NCBI GenBank assembly: GCA_051646105.1
Contig: JBOFCO010000194.1
Span: 1 to 63,560 of the forward strand
Direction of reading: 5' to 3'
DNA length: 63,560 bases
From: JBOFCO01 sp051646105
GTDB taxonomy: Bacteria; Pseudomonadota; Alphaproteobacteria; Rhodobacterales; Rhodobacteraceae
Every line of letters begins with the position of its first letter. The first letter of the stretch is position 1. Shown here one piece after another: positions 50,540 through 59,506 of this stretch. A program made the position numbers and the translations under genes. The notes under the pieces were generated by a model that made no database searches, had not been told where the DNA came from, and saw only the letters and a program-made list of their open reading frames with translations.

Positions 50540-51754
50540 TTATGCCTTGATGTAATGCGGCTTGAACCGCGACAGATCCTGGGTGATGCGGGCCTTGTCC
50601 TCGCGCAGGCCCATACCGACGCAAGTCCGCCCCACAACCCACGCACCGATTACCGGACGCATGTCATCGAACACGGGAAGCGGATGATAGGCCTGCACGA
50701 TCTTCGGATGGGCATCGTAGTCACGGTTTGTGGCCGCCTCGGTCTTGACCCCGCCCTCGACAATGTCGACCGATCCCCCTTCGCGCGAAAACAGCGGCTT
50801 GATGACATATCCTTCAGACAGCATGTCCTGTGACCGCGAAAACAGGCCATCGTCAATCCGCTTGCCCGCCAGCGCCGCCACCACATCCTCGTGGAAAAAG
50901 GCCGGTAACAGGTTCGGGTGACCTTCGAACAACTGCCAAAGCACCGGCAGGATCGCCTTGTTCGACACCAGCGCCTTCCACGGCGGTTCAAGAAACCGGC
51001 AGCCAGACGTGGAAACCCGGTCGGCGAAGGGATCGCGCATCAGATCTTCCCAGGGGTAAAGCTTGAACAGCGCGCCGATCACCCGGTCCTCGCCGTCCAG
51101 AAACTGCCCTTCGGTCGAAACGGCGATCTGATCCAGATCGGTGTAATGCGCGCCCAGCCCCGCCTCCCGCGCCGCCCAGGCCATCGCCTCGACCGTCGCA
51201 TAATCCTCGGGGTTGTCCTTCATCGCGGCGAAATGCACATCCGTCGCCGGTTCGAAGATTTCAGCAAAGCGGGCGACAAGCGCCTCGTGGATGCCGTTGA
51301 ACTGGTCAGAACCCTTGGGCAGGAAGCCGGATTCGATCATCTGCTCCAGCCACAGCCACTGGAAAGACGCGCTTTCGTACAACGCGGTGGGTGTGTCGGC
51401 GTTGTATTCCAGAACCTTGGCTGGTCCCTTGCCGTCATAGGCAAGGTCGAAGCGGCCATAAAGCTCTGTCTCGCCCGCCTGCCAGCTTTCCGCAATCATG
51501 TCCCAATGCGCCGGCGGCAACCCCATCCGCGCCATCAGCGCCTCTGATTTCACGATTGCGTCGACAGCAACCCGGCACATCTGGTGAAGCTCGGTGCAGG
51601 GGTCTTCGATATCGCCCTCGATCTGCGCCAGCGAAAATTCATAGGCCGACGTTTCATCCCAATAGGGCTCGCCATACATGTCGGCAAAGGTGAACCCCAG
51701 CCGTTCCGCCTCTGCCCGCCAACCGGGGCGCTCTGGCAAGTTCACTCGTTTCAT
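50540..51754 (-). CDS. glutathionylspermidine synthase family ATP-grasp protein (YgiC-like)
   Basis: 404 aa from ATG at 51754. The ATP-grasp synthetase domain of the Gsp synthetase family is visible: FTFADMYGEPYWDETSAYEF, AKVLEYNADTPTALYESASF, DRVIGALFKLYPWEDLMRDP, EPPWKALVSNKAILPVLWQL, GYVIKPLFSREGGSVDIV and IGAWVVGRTCVGMGLREDKA near the C-terminus. E. coli YgiC and YjfC share it; they lack the amidase domain and are not proven to make glutathionylspermidine. It lies 11 bp upstream of the DUF1190 lipoprotein gene on the same strand. Confidence 0.88.
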   Translation of the reverse strand: MKRVNLPERPGWRAEAERLGFTFADMYGEPYWDETSAYEFSLAQIEGDIEDPCTELHQMCRVAVDAIVKSEALMARMGLPPAHWDMIAESWQAGETELYGRFDLAYDGKGPAKVLEYNADTPTALYESASFQWLWLEQMIESGFLPKGSDQFNGIHEALVARFAEIFEPATDVHFAAMKDNPEDYATVEAMAWAAREAGLGAHYTDLDQIAVSTEGQFLDGEDRVIGALFKLYPWEDLMRDPFADRVSTSGCRFLEPPWKALVSNKAILPVLWQLFEGHPNLLPAFFHEDVVAALAGKRIDDGLFSRSQDMLSEGYVIKPLFSREGGSVDIVEGGVKTEAATNRDYDAHPKIVQAYHPLPVFDDMRPVIGAWVVGRTCVGMGLREDKARITQDLSRFKPHYIKA

Positions 51755-51823
51755 CACAGTTTCCCGGCTTGCTTCCGCTGTCACAGATGTTGGTTCAGGC
51801 TGGTCAAGGCAAGGGGAAATGCA

Positions 51824-51856
51824 CAAAAGAAAAACAGGCCCCCGAAGGAGCCTGTT
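51824..51856 (-). terminator. strong intrinsic terminator of the RTX gene
   Basis: Reading the minus strand, AACAGGCTCC pairs with GGGGCCTGTT (one G-T pair) around a TTCG tetraloop and is followed by TTTCTTTT. It lies just downstream of the RTX stop, which begins at 51878. It fits an intrinsic terminator very well. Confidence 0.85.
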
Positions 51857-51877
51857 CGAATTTCTTTCGGACCGCGG

Positions 51878-54109
51878 TCAGACGAACAGGAAATCCAGCT
51901 CGTTCAGGACGGTGTTGTCGGCAACAGAAGCGATAAGCTGCCGCGCACCTGCGCCATTTCCATCCGCATCGAAATAGATATCGCCCCGCGCCTGGTCGTA
52001 GACGATGCGATGATCGGCGGCGGTGGCTGCCGTTCCGATAGCAAAGGCGGTGGCGGCGAGGTAGCCAAGCGGCTGGCCGAAGACTTCCGATACGAGCGAG
52101 ATCACATCGACCTCGGTCGAGTAATCGACGATCGTGTCGGCATTCGCCGTACCATATTCATAGAACCGGAAATCGTCGGCACCATTGCCGCCCGTCAGGT
52201 TGTCACGACCCGCGCCACCAACCAGCGTATCACTGCCATCGGCACCATTCAGGCGATCATTGCCCGCGTAGCCGCGCAGCATGTTGTCAAAGGCATTGCC
52301 GGTGATCTGGTTCACAAGCGTATTGCCCAGACCGCTCTGGTTGCCCGCGCCGTTCAGAACAAGGTTTTCCAGATTGTCGCCCAGCACCCAGTCGACCGAG
52401 GCATAGACAACATCCGTGCCGCCACCGGCAGCTTCGACAATCACATCACCGGCGTCATCCGCGTAATAGCTGTTGTTCAGCGCGCCGCCGGTCATCAGGT
52501 CGGCCCCGGCACCACCGTCAAGAAGATCCGCTTCGTCCCCGCCGGTCAGCGTGTCGTTGCCCGCACCACCAAAAAGCCGGTCCGTGCCGGTGCCTCCGAC
52601 CAGGCTGTCGTCGCCTTCGCCGCCATAAAGCTGGTCGTTCGCGGCGCCGCCCAGCAGCGTATCAGCACCAGCATCGCCGTTCAGCACATCGGTCAGATCG
52701 CCGCCATCCAGCAGGTCATTGCCGTTGCCGCCGTAAAGCTGGTCGCTTTCGGTGCCGCCTTCGAGGGTGTCGTTGCCATCCTCGCCATACAGGCGGTCGT
52801 TGCCCGCGCCGCCAACAAGGCTGTCGTTGCCGGTGCCACCCCAAAGCTGGTCGCCATCCGCCTCGCCGAAAAGCTGGTCGTCGTCTTCGTTGCCATAAAG
52901 GATGTCGGCACCGACGCCACCATAAATGGTATCAAAGCCAATGTTCCCCGACAGGCGGTCATTGCCACCACGGCCATAGATCGTGTCACGGCCGTTGCCG
53001 CCAAAGGCCGCATCGCCGCCCTCGCCGCTGTCAAGGTAATCGTCTTGCGATCCGCCATAGATGGTATCAAAACCACCGCCACCCATCACCGTGTCGTTGC
53101 CTTCGTCGCCATAGACGATGTCGTTGCCATCCTCGCCATCGACGTAGTCATTGCCGGTGTTGCCGTGCAGCAGGTCATTGTCGGTGCCGCCGTAGATGCC
53201 ATCATTGCCTGCGCCGCCGTTGATCGTGTCGCGGCCGGCATAGCCATACATCAGGTTGCGGGCATCGGTCCCGTTCAGCAGATCGGCCCCGGCGGTGCCA
53301 ATCACGTCGTTCGAGGCGCCGGTGATGGTAATAGTGACGGTTTCCGTGTCGGTCGTGCCGTCCGGGCCAATAACCGTATAGGTAAAGGTCTCGGTTGCGG
53401 TCTGGCCGGGTGCGAGGTTGTTGAAGGCGTTGCCTTCGTCATAGATGACCGACTGGCCGTCTTCGGAAATGGTCACCGTGCCCAGCAGGCCGGTGGTGTT
53501 GACGCTGGTGATCGATGAGACGTTTACATCGTTGGCCAGCAAGCTCAGCGTCACCGGCTCTGCCCCGGATTCCAGTGCATAGCTGTCGGCAACCGCATCA
53601 ACGCTGTCGATCCCGACAACGGTGATCGAGGCGATGCGGAACTGATCGAAACGATTATAGGCCGCGATGCCCATAAGCGTGCCCAGCAACGAAATGTCGT
53701 TCGTGTTGTCGGTGGTATCGATGTACTGGCGCGTTGCCGGATCCAGAACCAGACCGTCCTCGAAAAGCTGGAACTGGGTGTTCGCACCCGTCGTGTTATA
53801 GCGCGTGCCCAGCGGGATCAGCGTGACAGATGTAATCCGCACCGCCTGGCTGAACGAGAATGTGGCGATTTCATACTTGCCATCGGCGTCGAACCCGGGC
53901 TCGAGGTCATTATAGGTGTTCAGGGCACCGATGCCCTGCCCGTTCATCGTCAGCGTCGGGGTGGAGTATTCGTAGACCTGCTGGGTGCCGTTCGGCCCAC
54001 CATAATACAGCGCCGACGACACCGTCAGCGAAAGGCCATCCTGCACAAAGTTGAGCGAGGTGCCGCTGGGGCCGCTGCCGGTAAAATCGAATGTAATGGG
54101 GGTGGGCAT
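51878..54109 (-). CDS. RTX calcium-binding protein with Ig/VCBS-like domain
   Basis: 743 aa from ATG at 54109, with GGAG upstream. No Sec signal peptide. An N-terminal domain of about 170 residues starts PITFDFTGSGPSGTSLNFVQ. Next comes a cadherin/VCBS-like segment (SYALESGAEPVTLSLLANDV, TATETFTYTVIGPDGTTDTE), then many GGxGxDxLx nonapeptides from about residue 280 to 650 that bind calcium, and a C-terminal part ending in NTVLNELDFLFV, the hydrophobic-end form of type I secretion signals. It should be exported by a TolC-linked ABC exporter, which is not in this window apart from a TolC-family gene at 11.5 kb. Probably a surface or matrix protein. Confidence 0.9.
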   Translation of the reverse strand: MPTPITFDFTGSGPSGTSLNFVQDGLSLTVSSALYYGGPNGTQQVYEYSTPTLTMNGQGIGALNTYNDLEPGFDADGKYEIATFSFSQAVRITSVTLIPLGTRYNTTGANTQFQLFEDGLVLDPATRQYIDTTDNTNDISLLGTLMGIAAYNRFDQFRIASITVVGIDSVDAVADSYALESGAEPVTLSLLANDVNVSSITSVNTTGLLGTVTISEDGQSVIYDEGNAFNNLAPGQTATETFTYTVIGPDGTTDTETVTITITGASNDVIGTAGADLLNGTDARNLMYGYAGRDTINGGAGNDGIYGGTDNDLLHGNTGNDYVDGEDGNDIVYGDEGNDTVMGGGGFDTIYGGSQDDYLDSGEGGDAAFGGNGRDTIYGRGGNDRLSGNIGFDTIYGGVGADILYGNEDDDQLFGEADGDQLWGGTGNDSLVGGAGNDRLYGEDGNDTLEGGTESDQLYGGNGNDLLDGGDLTDVLNGDAGADTLLGGAANDQLYGGEGDDSLVGGTGTDRLFGGAGNDTLTGGDEADLLDGGAGADLMTGGALNNSYYADDAGDVIVEAAGGGTDVVYASVDWVLGDNLENLVLNGAGNQSGLGNTLVNQITGNAFDNMLRGYAGNDRLNGADGSDTLVGGAGRDNLTGGNGADDFRFYEYGTANADTIVDYSTEVDVISLVSEVFGQPLGYLAATAFAIGTAATAADHRIVYDQARGDIYFDADGNGAGARQLIASVADNTVLNELDFLFV
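52155..53265 (-). repeat. RTX nonapeptide repeat tract
   Basis: Roughly 1.1 kb coding for tandem GGxGxDxLx units such as GGAGNDRLYG, GGTGNDSLVG and GGNGNDLLDG. The units diverge at DNA level but are long enough to recombine, so copy number may vary among strains. Confidence 0.85.
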
Positions 54110-54342
54110 CTTATACTCCAGCTCGACCAATCTGCGGTTCTAAACAAGTGACCGTTCGACTTGGCGCTAATGCATCCGCAGCAACCGGTCAACGTTTTGA
54201 CGCGGAACCGCCCTAAACATTGATGTGAGCTTGCAACAAAGCCGTGATGGACCGGCAATTGTCCGCTGCATCGCCGCATTCACGGCAAGCTGAAAACCGC
54301 CAATGTACCGTCTGCCACAGTTATGCCGTGTTCCGTACCGAC

Positions 54343-56559
54343 TCAGCCGCGCTGCTTTACTTCCTGCCGGTCCCGCTCACGGTGAGACGTAAGTGCATCC
54401 CCGCCTGATTGACGCGGAGCCCCTGTCTCATCGCCGAGATCAACATTCTCCGCTTCATCCGCGGTGACGCTGCCCTCGGTCGTCATAGCCTCCTCACCCG
54501 GCGCGTTCAGGCGATCCCCGCCCGGCGCGATGTCCCAGGTGAACAGGGTTTCGTCATAGACCCTGTTCGCATCCCTGACCGCGGCAGGAATATCATCGGG
54601 GCGCAACACCCGGGCCAGCGACCGGAAATGCCAGTTCAGCGTCATCTCGCCCACTTCGGGCGCGGTGGCGCTGAAGGCCATGCGGAAACCGGGGTTGTTC
54701 AGAACCACGGCTGCGGGGGCTTCGAAGTCGATGGGGGCATCGATAACCTGCAACTGCCCGATCCTTTCACGCACCGGGCCAACCAGCAGCGGCCAGGTCC
54801 GGTCGATTTCGGTTTCGGGATAGTCATTGCGGAAACCATCGCCGCGGAAAGGGAAGTCGTGCAGCAGGTCGGGGTTGGCAAGTGCCTCCTGATCCAGATG
54901 ATAACGCTCTGTCAACACAACCAGATTGTTCTTCCGGTCGTCCTTGATCGTTGCAGGTTCCCGCGCAACAAGGCCGGGATAGTCCGATGCGTAATAATCC
55001 AGATAGCCCCTGCGGATCGACGACGGCGCCTCTGTCGACCAGATGCTGCGCAGACGGTCCGCAGCCGCGCCTGTGTGGGTCGACACCACATCGACATCGG
55101 CGGTATCTCCCTTGAAACGGATCGTCATGCGCGACACCACACGGTCGATCCCTGCTTCGGAAGGCACAATTTCCTGCATCTTTCCGGCCAGCGGGCCGGT
55201 CAGCGGCAGCGCGTAGCCATAGTCGGGCGTCGCCGCACCATTTTCATCGCCGCCCTCATTGCTGCCGGTCGGGTCCATCCAGATGGCCTTGCCACCCGGT
55301 TCCGCGCGTACGATCATGTGGTCAAAGGCCTGATAGGTCGGAATCCGGTCAAAAAGCCCATGGCCAGCATCCAGATCGGTCAACGCCACCGTGGCTGGAA
55401 CATCCAGTGCGTTCAGCAACGCCACCAGCAGCACCGACTTGTCCTTGCAATCGCCAAATCCCTGCCCGGTAACCAGTGCGGGATCACGGGCAAAATATCC
55501 GCCCGGCCCGATTTCCACACCGACATAGCGGATTTCATCCTGCACCAGCCGCAGTGCCGCATAGGCACGCGCTGCCGGATCGTCGGGGTGCGCGCTGGCG
55601 ATATCACGCGCCTTTTCCTGCCATTCCGGCGGCAGGACCGGCATCTTGCCATAATGCCCCGCCATGGCATCGGTCAGATCGCGCCAGTCGGAATAGGAGG
55701 TGAACATCACCGAGCCCCAAGGATCGATTTCCGGCGGAATATTTTCATCTACGGAAAGCGGTTGCACCGGCCTGCGGGTCCAGACCATGGTCGTGCCGCC
55801 ATCCGGGGCCGGGGTTTCCGTGCGCGTTGTTCCGTCACCGGATTCGACGATGTTCAGCTTGCGCCCCTTGGGCACGTTCAGGATCAGCCGCCACAGGCCC
55901 ACCGGCACGGAATAGTCGTGATAGACATTGCCGGCAAAGGTCGCCCCCTCCAGCCGGGGGTCCTCTCTCCAGATCACCGAAACGTCGACGGTATCGCCCA
56001 CACGCACATCCGGCACCTGCAGATGAGCGGTCAGGGCACCGTCGATGATGCCATATTCCAGACGGCTTTCACGGCGGATCAGTGCGGCTTCCACCGTATC
56101 GCGGTGCGATATCACCCTTTCGCCACGCCGGACATCCAGCCGGGTCAGGGTCAGGGTTTCAAAGCTGGGATCGAAATCACGCAGGATCGTCGCCGCTTCT
56201 TCCATCCCCGCGCGCGACAGGACACGCATCGTCAGCCGCGTATAGGTCAGCCTGGTGTCGCCCTCCCAACGCATCTGCGTATCGTAAAGCTGCACATAGA
56301 CGCCGTCCTGAGCATCGTGAATCAATGCCTCGTCCGGTTCGGGCAGGTCCGCCACATCGACCCAGGCCGGTTCCGAACCCCGCAAAAGCTCTGCCGCGCC
56401 AGCAACAAAGGTCGATGCAAAAACCAGCACCATAGCCAGTACGAAACGCAAACCGATCCTCCAGACGAACATCGGAAGGCCCAGTGCCTCCAGTCCGCGA
56501 GGCTGGACCGTGATCCTGCTGAAATCAAGCGCTCCTGATCTTGCGACGCTGCTACCCAT
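54343..56559 (-). CDS. DUF3857 and transglutaminase domain protein
   Basis: 738 aa with GAGGAGCAG before the ATG. A single membrane anchor or signal (FVLAMVLVFASTFVAGAAEL, about residues 38-57) directs it to the periplasm. The DUF3857 domain (DTQMRWEGDTRLTYTRLTMR, DTVDVSVIWREDPRLEG) precedes a transglutaminase core whose catalytic Cys lies in GQGFGDCKDKSVLLVALLNA, with His in YQAFDHMIVRAEP and Asp in IWMDPTGSNEGG, so the triad is intact. The C-terminal third is beta-rich. The biological role is not established; substrates may be envelope proteins. It is divergent from the sigma factor gene. Confidence 0.9.
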   Translation of the reverse strand: MGSSVARSGALDFSRITVQPRGLEALGLPMFVWRIGLRFVLAMVLVFASTFVAGAAELLRGSEPAWVDVADLPEPDEALIHDAQDGVYVQLYDTQMRWEGDTRLTYTRLTMRVLSRAGMEEAATILRDFDPSFETLTLTRLDVRRGERVISHRDTVEAALIRRESRLEYGIIDGALTAHLQVPDVRVGDTVDVSVIWREDPRLEGATFAGNVYHDYSVPVGLWRLILNVPKGRKLNIVESGDGTTRTETPAPDGGTTMVWTRRPVQPLSVDENIPPEIDPWGSVMFTSYSDWRDLTDAMAGHYGKMPVLPPEWQEKARDIASAHPDDPAARAYAALRLVQDEIRYVGVEIGPGGYFARDPALVTGQGFGDCKDKSVLLVALLNALDVPATVALTDLDAGHGLFDRIPTYQAFDHMIVRAEPGGKAIWMDPTGSNEGGDENGAATPDYGYALPLTGPLAGKMQEIVPSEAGIDRVVSRMTIRFKGDTADVDVVSTHTGAAADRLRSIWSTEAPSSIRRGYLDYYASDYPGLVAREPATIKDDRKNNLVVLTERYHLDQEALANPDLLHDFPFRGDGFRNDYPETEIDRTWPLLVGPVRERIGQLQVIDAPIDFEAPAAVVLNNPGFRMAFSATAPEVGEMTLNWHFRSLARVLRPDDIPAAVRDANRVYDETLFTWDIAPGGDRLNAPGEEAMTTEGSVTADEAENVDLGDETGAPRQSGGDALTSHRERDRQEVKQRG

Positions 56560-56707
56560 CTGCTCCTCGCATCCTTGAACACCCTGTCGTCACTGAAATC
56601 TGCCCGCCGACCCCGGCATTTTTCGGGCAATTTCGTGGACAGTCCGGGCGTAAAAAAATCTTTGTTCACGCCAAGGATTGACCATCGGTGCGCGTCTCAG
56701 GATGGTC

Positions 56708-57253
56708 ATGCGCATGGAAACCCCGGATGAGGCCCTGGCGATTGCCGCCGCGAATGGAGACCGCGATGCCTTCGCGGTGCTGATCCGCCGTCACTATGAC
56801 CGTGTGCATGGCCTGTGTTACCGGCTGACCGGCAGCCGCGCCGATGCGCAGGATCTGGTGCAGGATATTTTCGCGGCGCTGCCGGGAAAACTGGCGCTGT
56901 ATCGTCAGACCGCGCGGCTGACGACGTGGCTTTACCGGGTGACGGTAAATGCCGCCCATGACCGGCGCAGGCGGCTGGCGGTGCGGTCCCGCGCGGCAGA
57001 GGGCTGGGGCGACTGGGAACAGGCGCGACAGGCCGAAATGGCCGAGGCAGCGCAGTTGCAGGACTGGCTTTCAGCCGCCATGGCGCGGCTTTCGCCGGAA
57101 CTGCGCGACACCGTGGCGCTGACGCTGGGCGAGGCGTTGTCACAGGCGGAAGCGGCTGAAATCCTTGGCGTTTCCGAAGGCACCGTGGCCTGGCGGATGT
57201 CGGAAGTGAAAAAGCGGCTGCGCGAGATGGCGCGGCAGGAGGGTCTGGCATGA
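56708..57253 (+). CDS. ECF RNA polymerase sigma factor
   Basis: 181 aa from ATG at 56708 (CAGGA upstream; ATG at 56702 and 56714 are alternatives). Sigma region 2 shows AVLIRRHYDRVHGLCYRLTG, ADAQDLVQDIFAALPGKL and LTTWLYRVTVNAAHD; region 4 shows LRDTVALTLGEALSQAEAAE and ILGVSEGTVAWRMSEVKKRL. It should direct transcription for an envelope or stress response. Its stop overlaps the start of a VWA membrane protein gene (ATGA), which occupies the position usually held by an anti-sigma factor. Confidence 0.92.
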   Translation: MRMETPDEALAIAAANGDRDAFAVLIRRHYDRVHGLCYRLTGSRADAQDLVQDIFAALPGKLALYRQTARLTTWLYRVTVNAAHDRRRRLAVRSRAAEGWGDWEQARQAEMAEAAQLQDWLSAAMARLSPELRDTVALTLGEALSQAEAAEILGVSEGTVAWRMSEVKKRLREMARQEGLA

Positions 57254-59478
57254 CCGACGATCTGGAAAAACTGGCCGCTGCACTGCGCGCCGCCCCACCC
57301 GCCCCCGATCCGGCGGCACGAGAGGCCGCACTGGCCCGCGCAATGGAAAATTTCGACCGGCAAATTTCCGGTGCAGGCCAAGAAAGTGCACAAGCGCTGC
57401 GTCCCAGTCAGGACCGCCAACAAAGGGCGGGGTTCCTGACCGGAGTGATGCAGATGCTGGAAAAACTCACCTCTCGGCCCGCGCTGGCCGCCACCGCGTC
57501 CCTTGCCATCGTCGGCGTGGGGGTGCTGATTGCGCTGCCGATGCAGCCGCAATTGACGGACAATACCCCTGCCCTGCCGCAGCCGGAGGTCGACACCGTT
57601 GCCGGGCCAGCGCAGCCCGTCGCCCCCGCTGGTGCCAATGATCTGACCAGTTCTGTTGCCGTTGCGGCGGAAACAAACGTGCCCACCGCGACGCAACCGG
57701 ATGTGGCAGGGGAAGTGGCGAACGCACCAGTGCTGGCCGAAGAGTCCGCCAACGCGCGCGCACGGATCGACCAGCCACCTGAAGGGTTCGTCTCAAAGAC
57801 CGCGGATGCTGCCCCGGCAGAAACAGCAACGGGCGGCGATGCGGTGGCGCAGATGATGCCCGAAGCCGAAGCGCCGCTGGCGGAACCTGCCATAGAGCTT
57901 GGACGGGCTGAAACCGCCGCTGTGGCTTCGGCGGAAACCGATATGGCGGAAGCACCCCCCGCACCATCGCCCGCCGCCCCGATGGAGGATGCGCGTGCAC
58001 GGCACATAACCGACGGGGAAGTTATGCGCATAGCCGCCCCATCCGATCCGATAGTGGCTGTTCCTGAACCAAACACCGAAGCCTTCCCGGACGAACCGCA
58101 GAACCCTGTGAAGATCACGGCGCAGGACCCGGTTTCCACCTTCTCCATCGATGTGGACACCGCCGGCTATTCCTATGTCCGCTCCAGCCTGATGAACGGC
58201 ACGCTGCCGCCGCCCGAAGCGGTGCGGGTAGAGGAAATGGTGAACTACTTCCCTTATGCCTACCCCACGCCTCAGGCGGGGGAGGCCCCGTTCCGACCGA
58301 CCGTCACCGTGATCCCCGCGCCGTGGAGCGAAGACCGCAGGCTGGTGCATATCGGTATCCAGGGCGAACTGCCCGCCGTCGCGGATCGCCCGGCGCTGAA
58401 CCTCGTTTTCCTGATCGACACCTCCGGCTCGATGGACGAACCCAACAAGCTGCCGTTGCTGAAGCAATCCTTCCGGCTGATGGTGGGGCAGCTTCGGCCC
58501 GAGGACCGCGTGGCCATCGTCACCTATGCCGGGTCTGCCGGATTGGTGCTTGAATCCACCCCCGCCAGCGACAGCGCGAAAATCCTTGCCGCGCTTGACA
58601 TGCTGGATGCGGGCGGTTCAACCGCCGGGCAGGAAGGGCTGCAACAGGCCTATGCCGTGGCCGCGGGCATGGCGGAAGATGGCGAGGTGACGCGCGTGGT
58701 GCTGGCCACCGATGGCGATTTCAACGTCGGCATCAGCGATCCGGAAGAACTGGAAACCTTCATCGCCAAAAAGCGCGACAGTGGCACCTACCTGTCGGTG
58801 CTGGGATTTGGCCGTGGCAATCTGGATGATGCCACGATGCAGGCGCTGGCCCAGAACGGCAACGGCCAGGCGGCCTATATCGATACCCTGTCCGAAGCGC
58901 AGAAAGTGCTGGTCGACCAGTTGACGGGTGCCCTGTTTCCGATCGCCAACGATGTGAAAATCCAGGTGGAATGGAATCCGGCGACCGTCGCCGAATACCG
59001 GCTGATCGGTTATGAAACACGGGCGCTGGCGCGCGAGGATTTCAACAACGACAAGGTCGATGCGGGCGAGATCGGCGCGGGCCATACCGTCACCGCGATT
59101 TACGAGGTAACGCCAGTGGGCAGCCCGGCGCGGATGACCGACCCGTCGCGCTATGCCACCGCCGAAGCGGCACTGCCCCCTGGCGATGTGGCGAACGAAC
59201 TCGGCTTCCTAAAGCTGCGCTGGAAGGAACCGGGCGCGACCGACAGCACGCTGATGGAAACCCCGATCACCCCCGAAAGCGGCACCGTGAATGACGACAT
59301 CCGCTTTGCCGTCGCCATGGCCGGGATGGGGCAGTTGCTGACCGATGCCAAATACCTGGGCGAGTGGGGTTGGGATCAGGCCATCGATCTGGCCAACGGC
59401 GCGAAGGGTGCCGATGATTTCGGCTATCGCGCCGAAGCCGTGCAATTGATGCGGCTTGCACAAAGCTTGTCGAAGTAA
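57250..59478 (+). CDS. membrane-anchored VWA/DUF3520 protein (YfbK-like), possible anti-sigma partner
   Basis: 742 aa. The N-terminal ~75 residues are cytoplasmic, then one helix (residues 77-97, with SLAIVGVGVLIALP) anchors it, followed by about 170 disordered Ala/Pro/Glu-rich residues. The extracytoplasmic part has FSIDVDTAGYSYVRSSL, a VWA domain with MIDAS FLIDTSGSMDEPNK and ATDGDFNVGISD, and the C-terminal DUF3520 region ending AVQLMRLAQSLSK, as in E. coli YfbK. The start lies in the sigma factor stop (ATGA). The short cytoplasmic N-terminus before the anchor is where an anti-sigma function would sit, but no ZAS motif is seen, so that role is inference. Confidence 0.88.
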   Translation: MTDDLEKLAAALRAAPPAPDPAAREAALARAMENFDRQISGAGQESAQALRPSQDRQQRAGFLTGVMQMLEKLTSRPALAATASLAIVGVGVLIALPMQPQLTDNTPALPQPEVDTVAGPAQPVAPAGANDLTSSVAVAAETNVPTATQPDVAGEVANAPVLAEESANARARIDQPPEGFVSKTADAAPAETATGGDAVAQMMPEAEAPLAEPAIELGRAETAAVASAETDMAEAPPAPSPAAPMEDARARHITDGEVMRIAAPSDPIVAVPEPNTEAFPDEPQNPVKITAQDPVSTFSIDVDTAGYSYVRSSLMNGTLPPPEAVRVEEMVNYFPYAYPTPQAGEAPFRPTVTVIPAPWSEDRRLVHIGIQGELPAVADRPALNLVFLIDTSGSMDEPNKLPLLKQSFRLMVGQLRPEDRVAIVTYAGSAGLVLESTPASDSAKILAALDMLDAGGSTAGQEGLQQAYAVAAGMAEDGEVTRVVLATDGDFNVGISDPEELETFIAKKRDSGTYLSVLGFGRGNLDDATMQALAQNGNGQAAYIDTLSEAQKVLVDQLTGALFPIANDVKIQVEWNPATVAEYRLIGYETRALAREDFNNDKVDAGEIGAGHTVTAIYEVTPVGSPARMTDPSRYATAEAALPPGDVANELGFLKLRWKEPGATDSTLMETPITPESGTVNDDIRFAVAMAGMGQLLTDAKYLGEWGWDQAIDLANGAKGADDFGYRAEAVQLMRLAQSLSK

Positions 59479-59506
59479 CGGGTGGATGCACAATGCCTGC
59501 GCCGGT

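Noticed and set aside
51584..53518. 644-codon open frame on the plus strand opposite the RTX gene
   Set aside because: Its apparent Val/Ala/Ile periodicity is only the antisense of the GGxGxD repeats.
54409..56538. 709-codon open frame on the plus strand opposite the DUF3857 gene
   Set aside because: It is a mirror of the real gene: His/Arg-rich, no ribosome site and no domain. The minus-strand frame has an intact catalytic triad.
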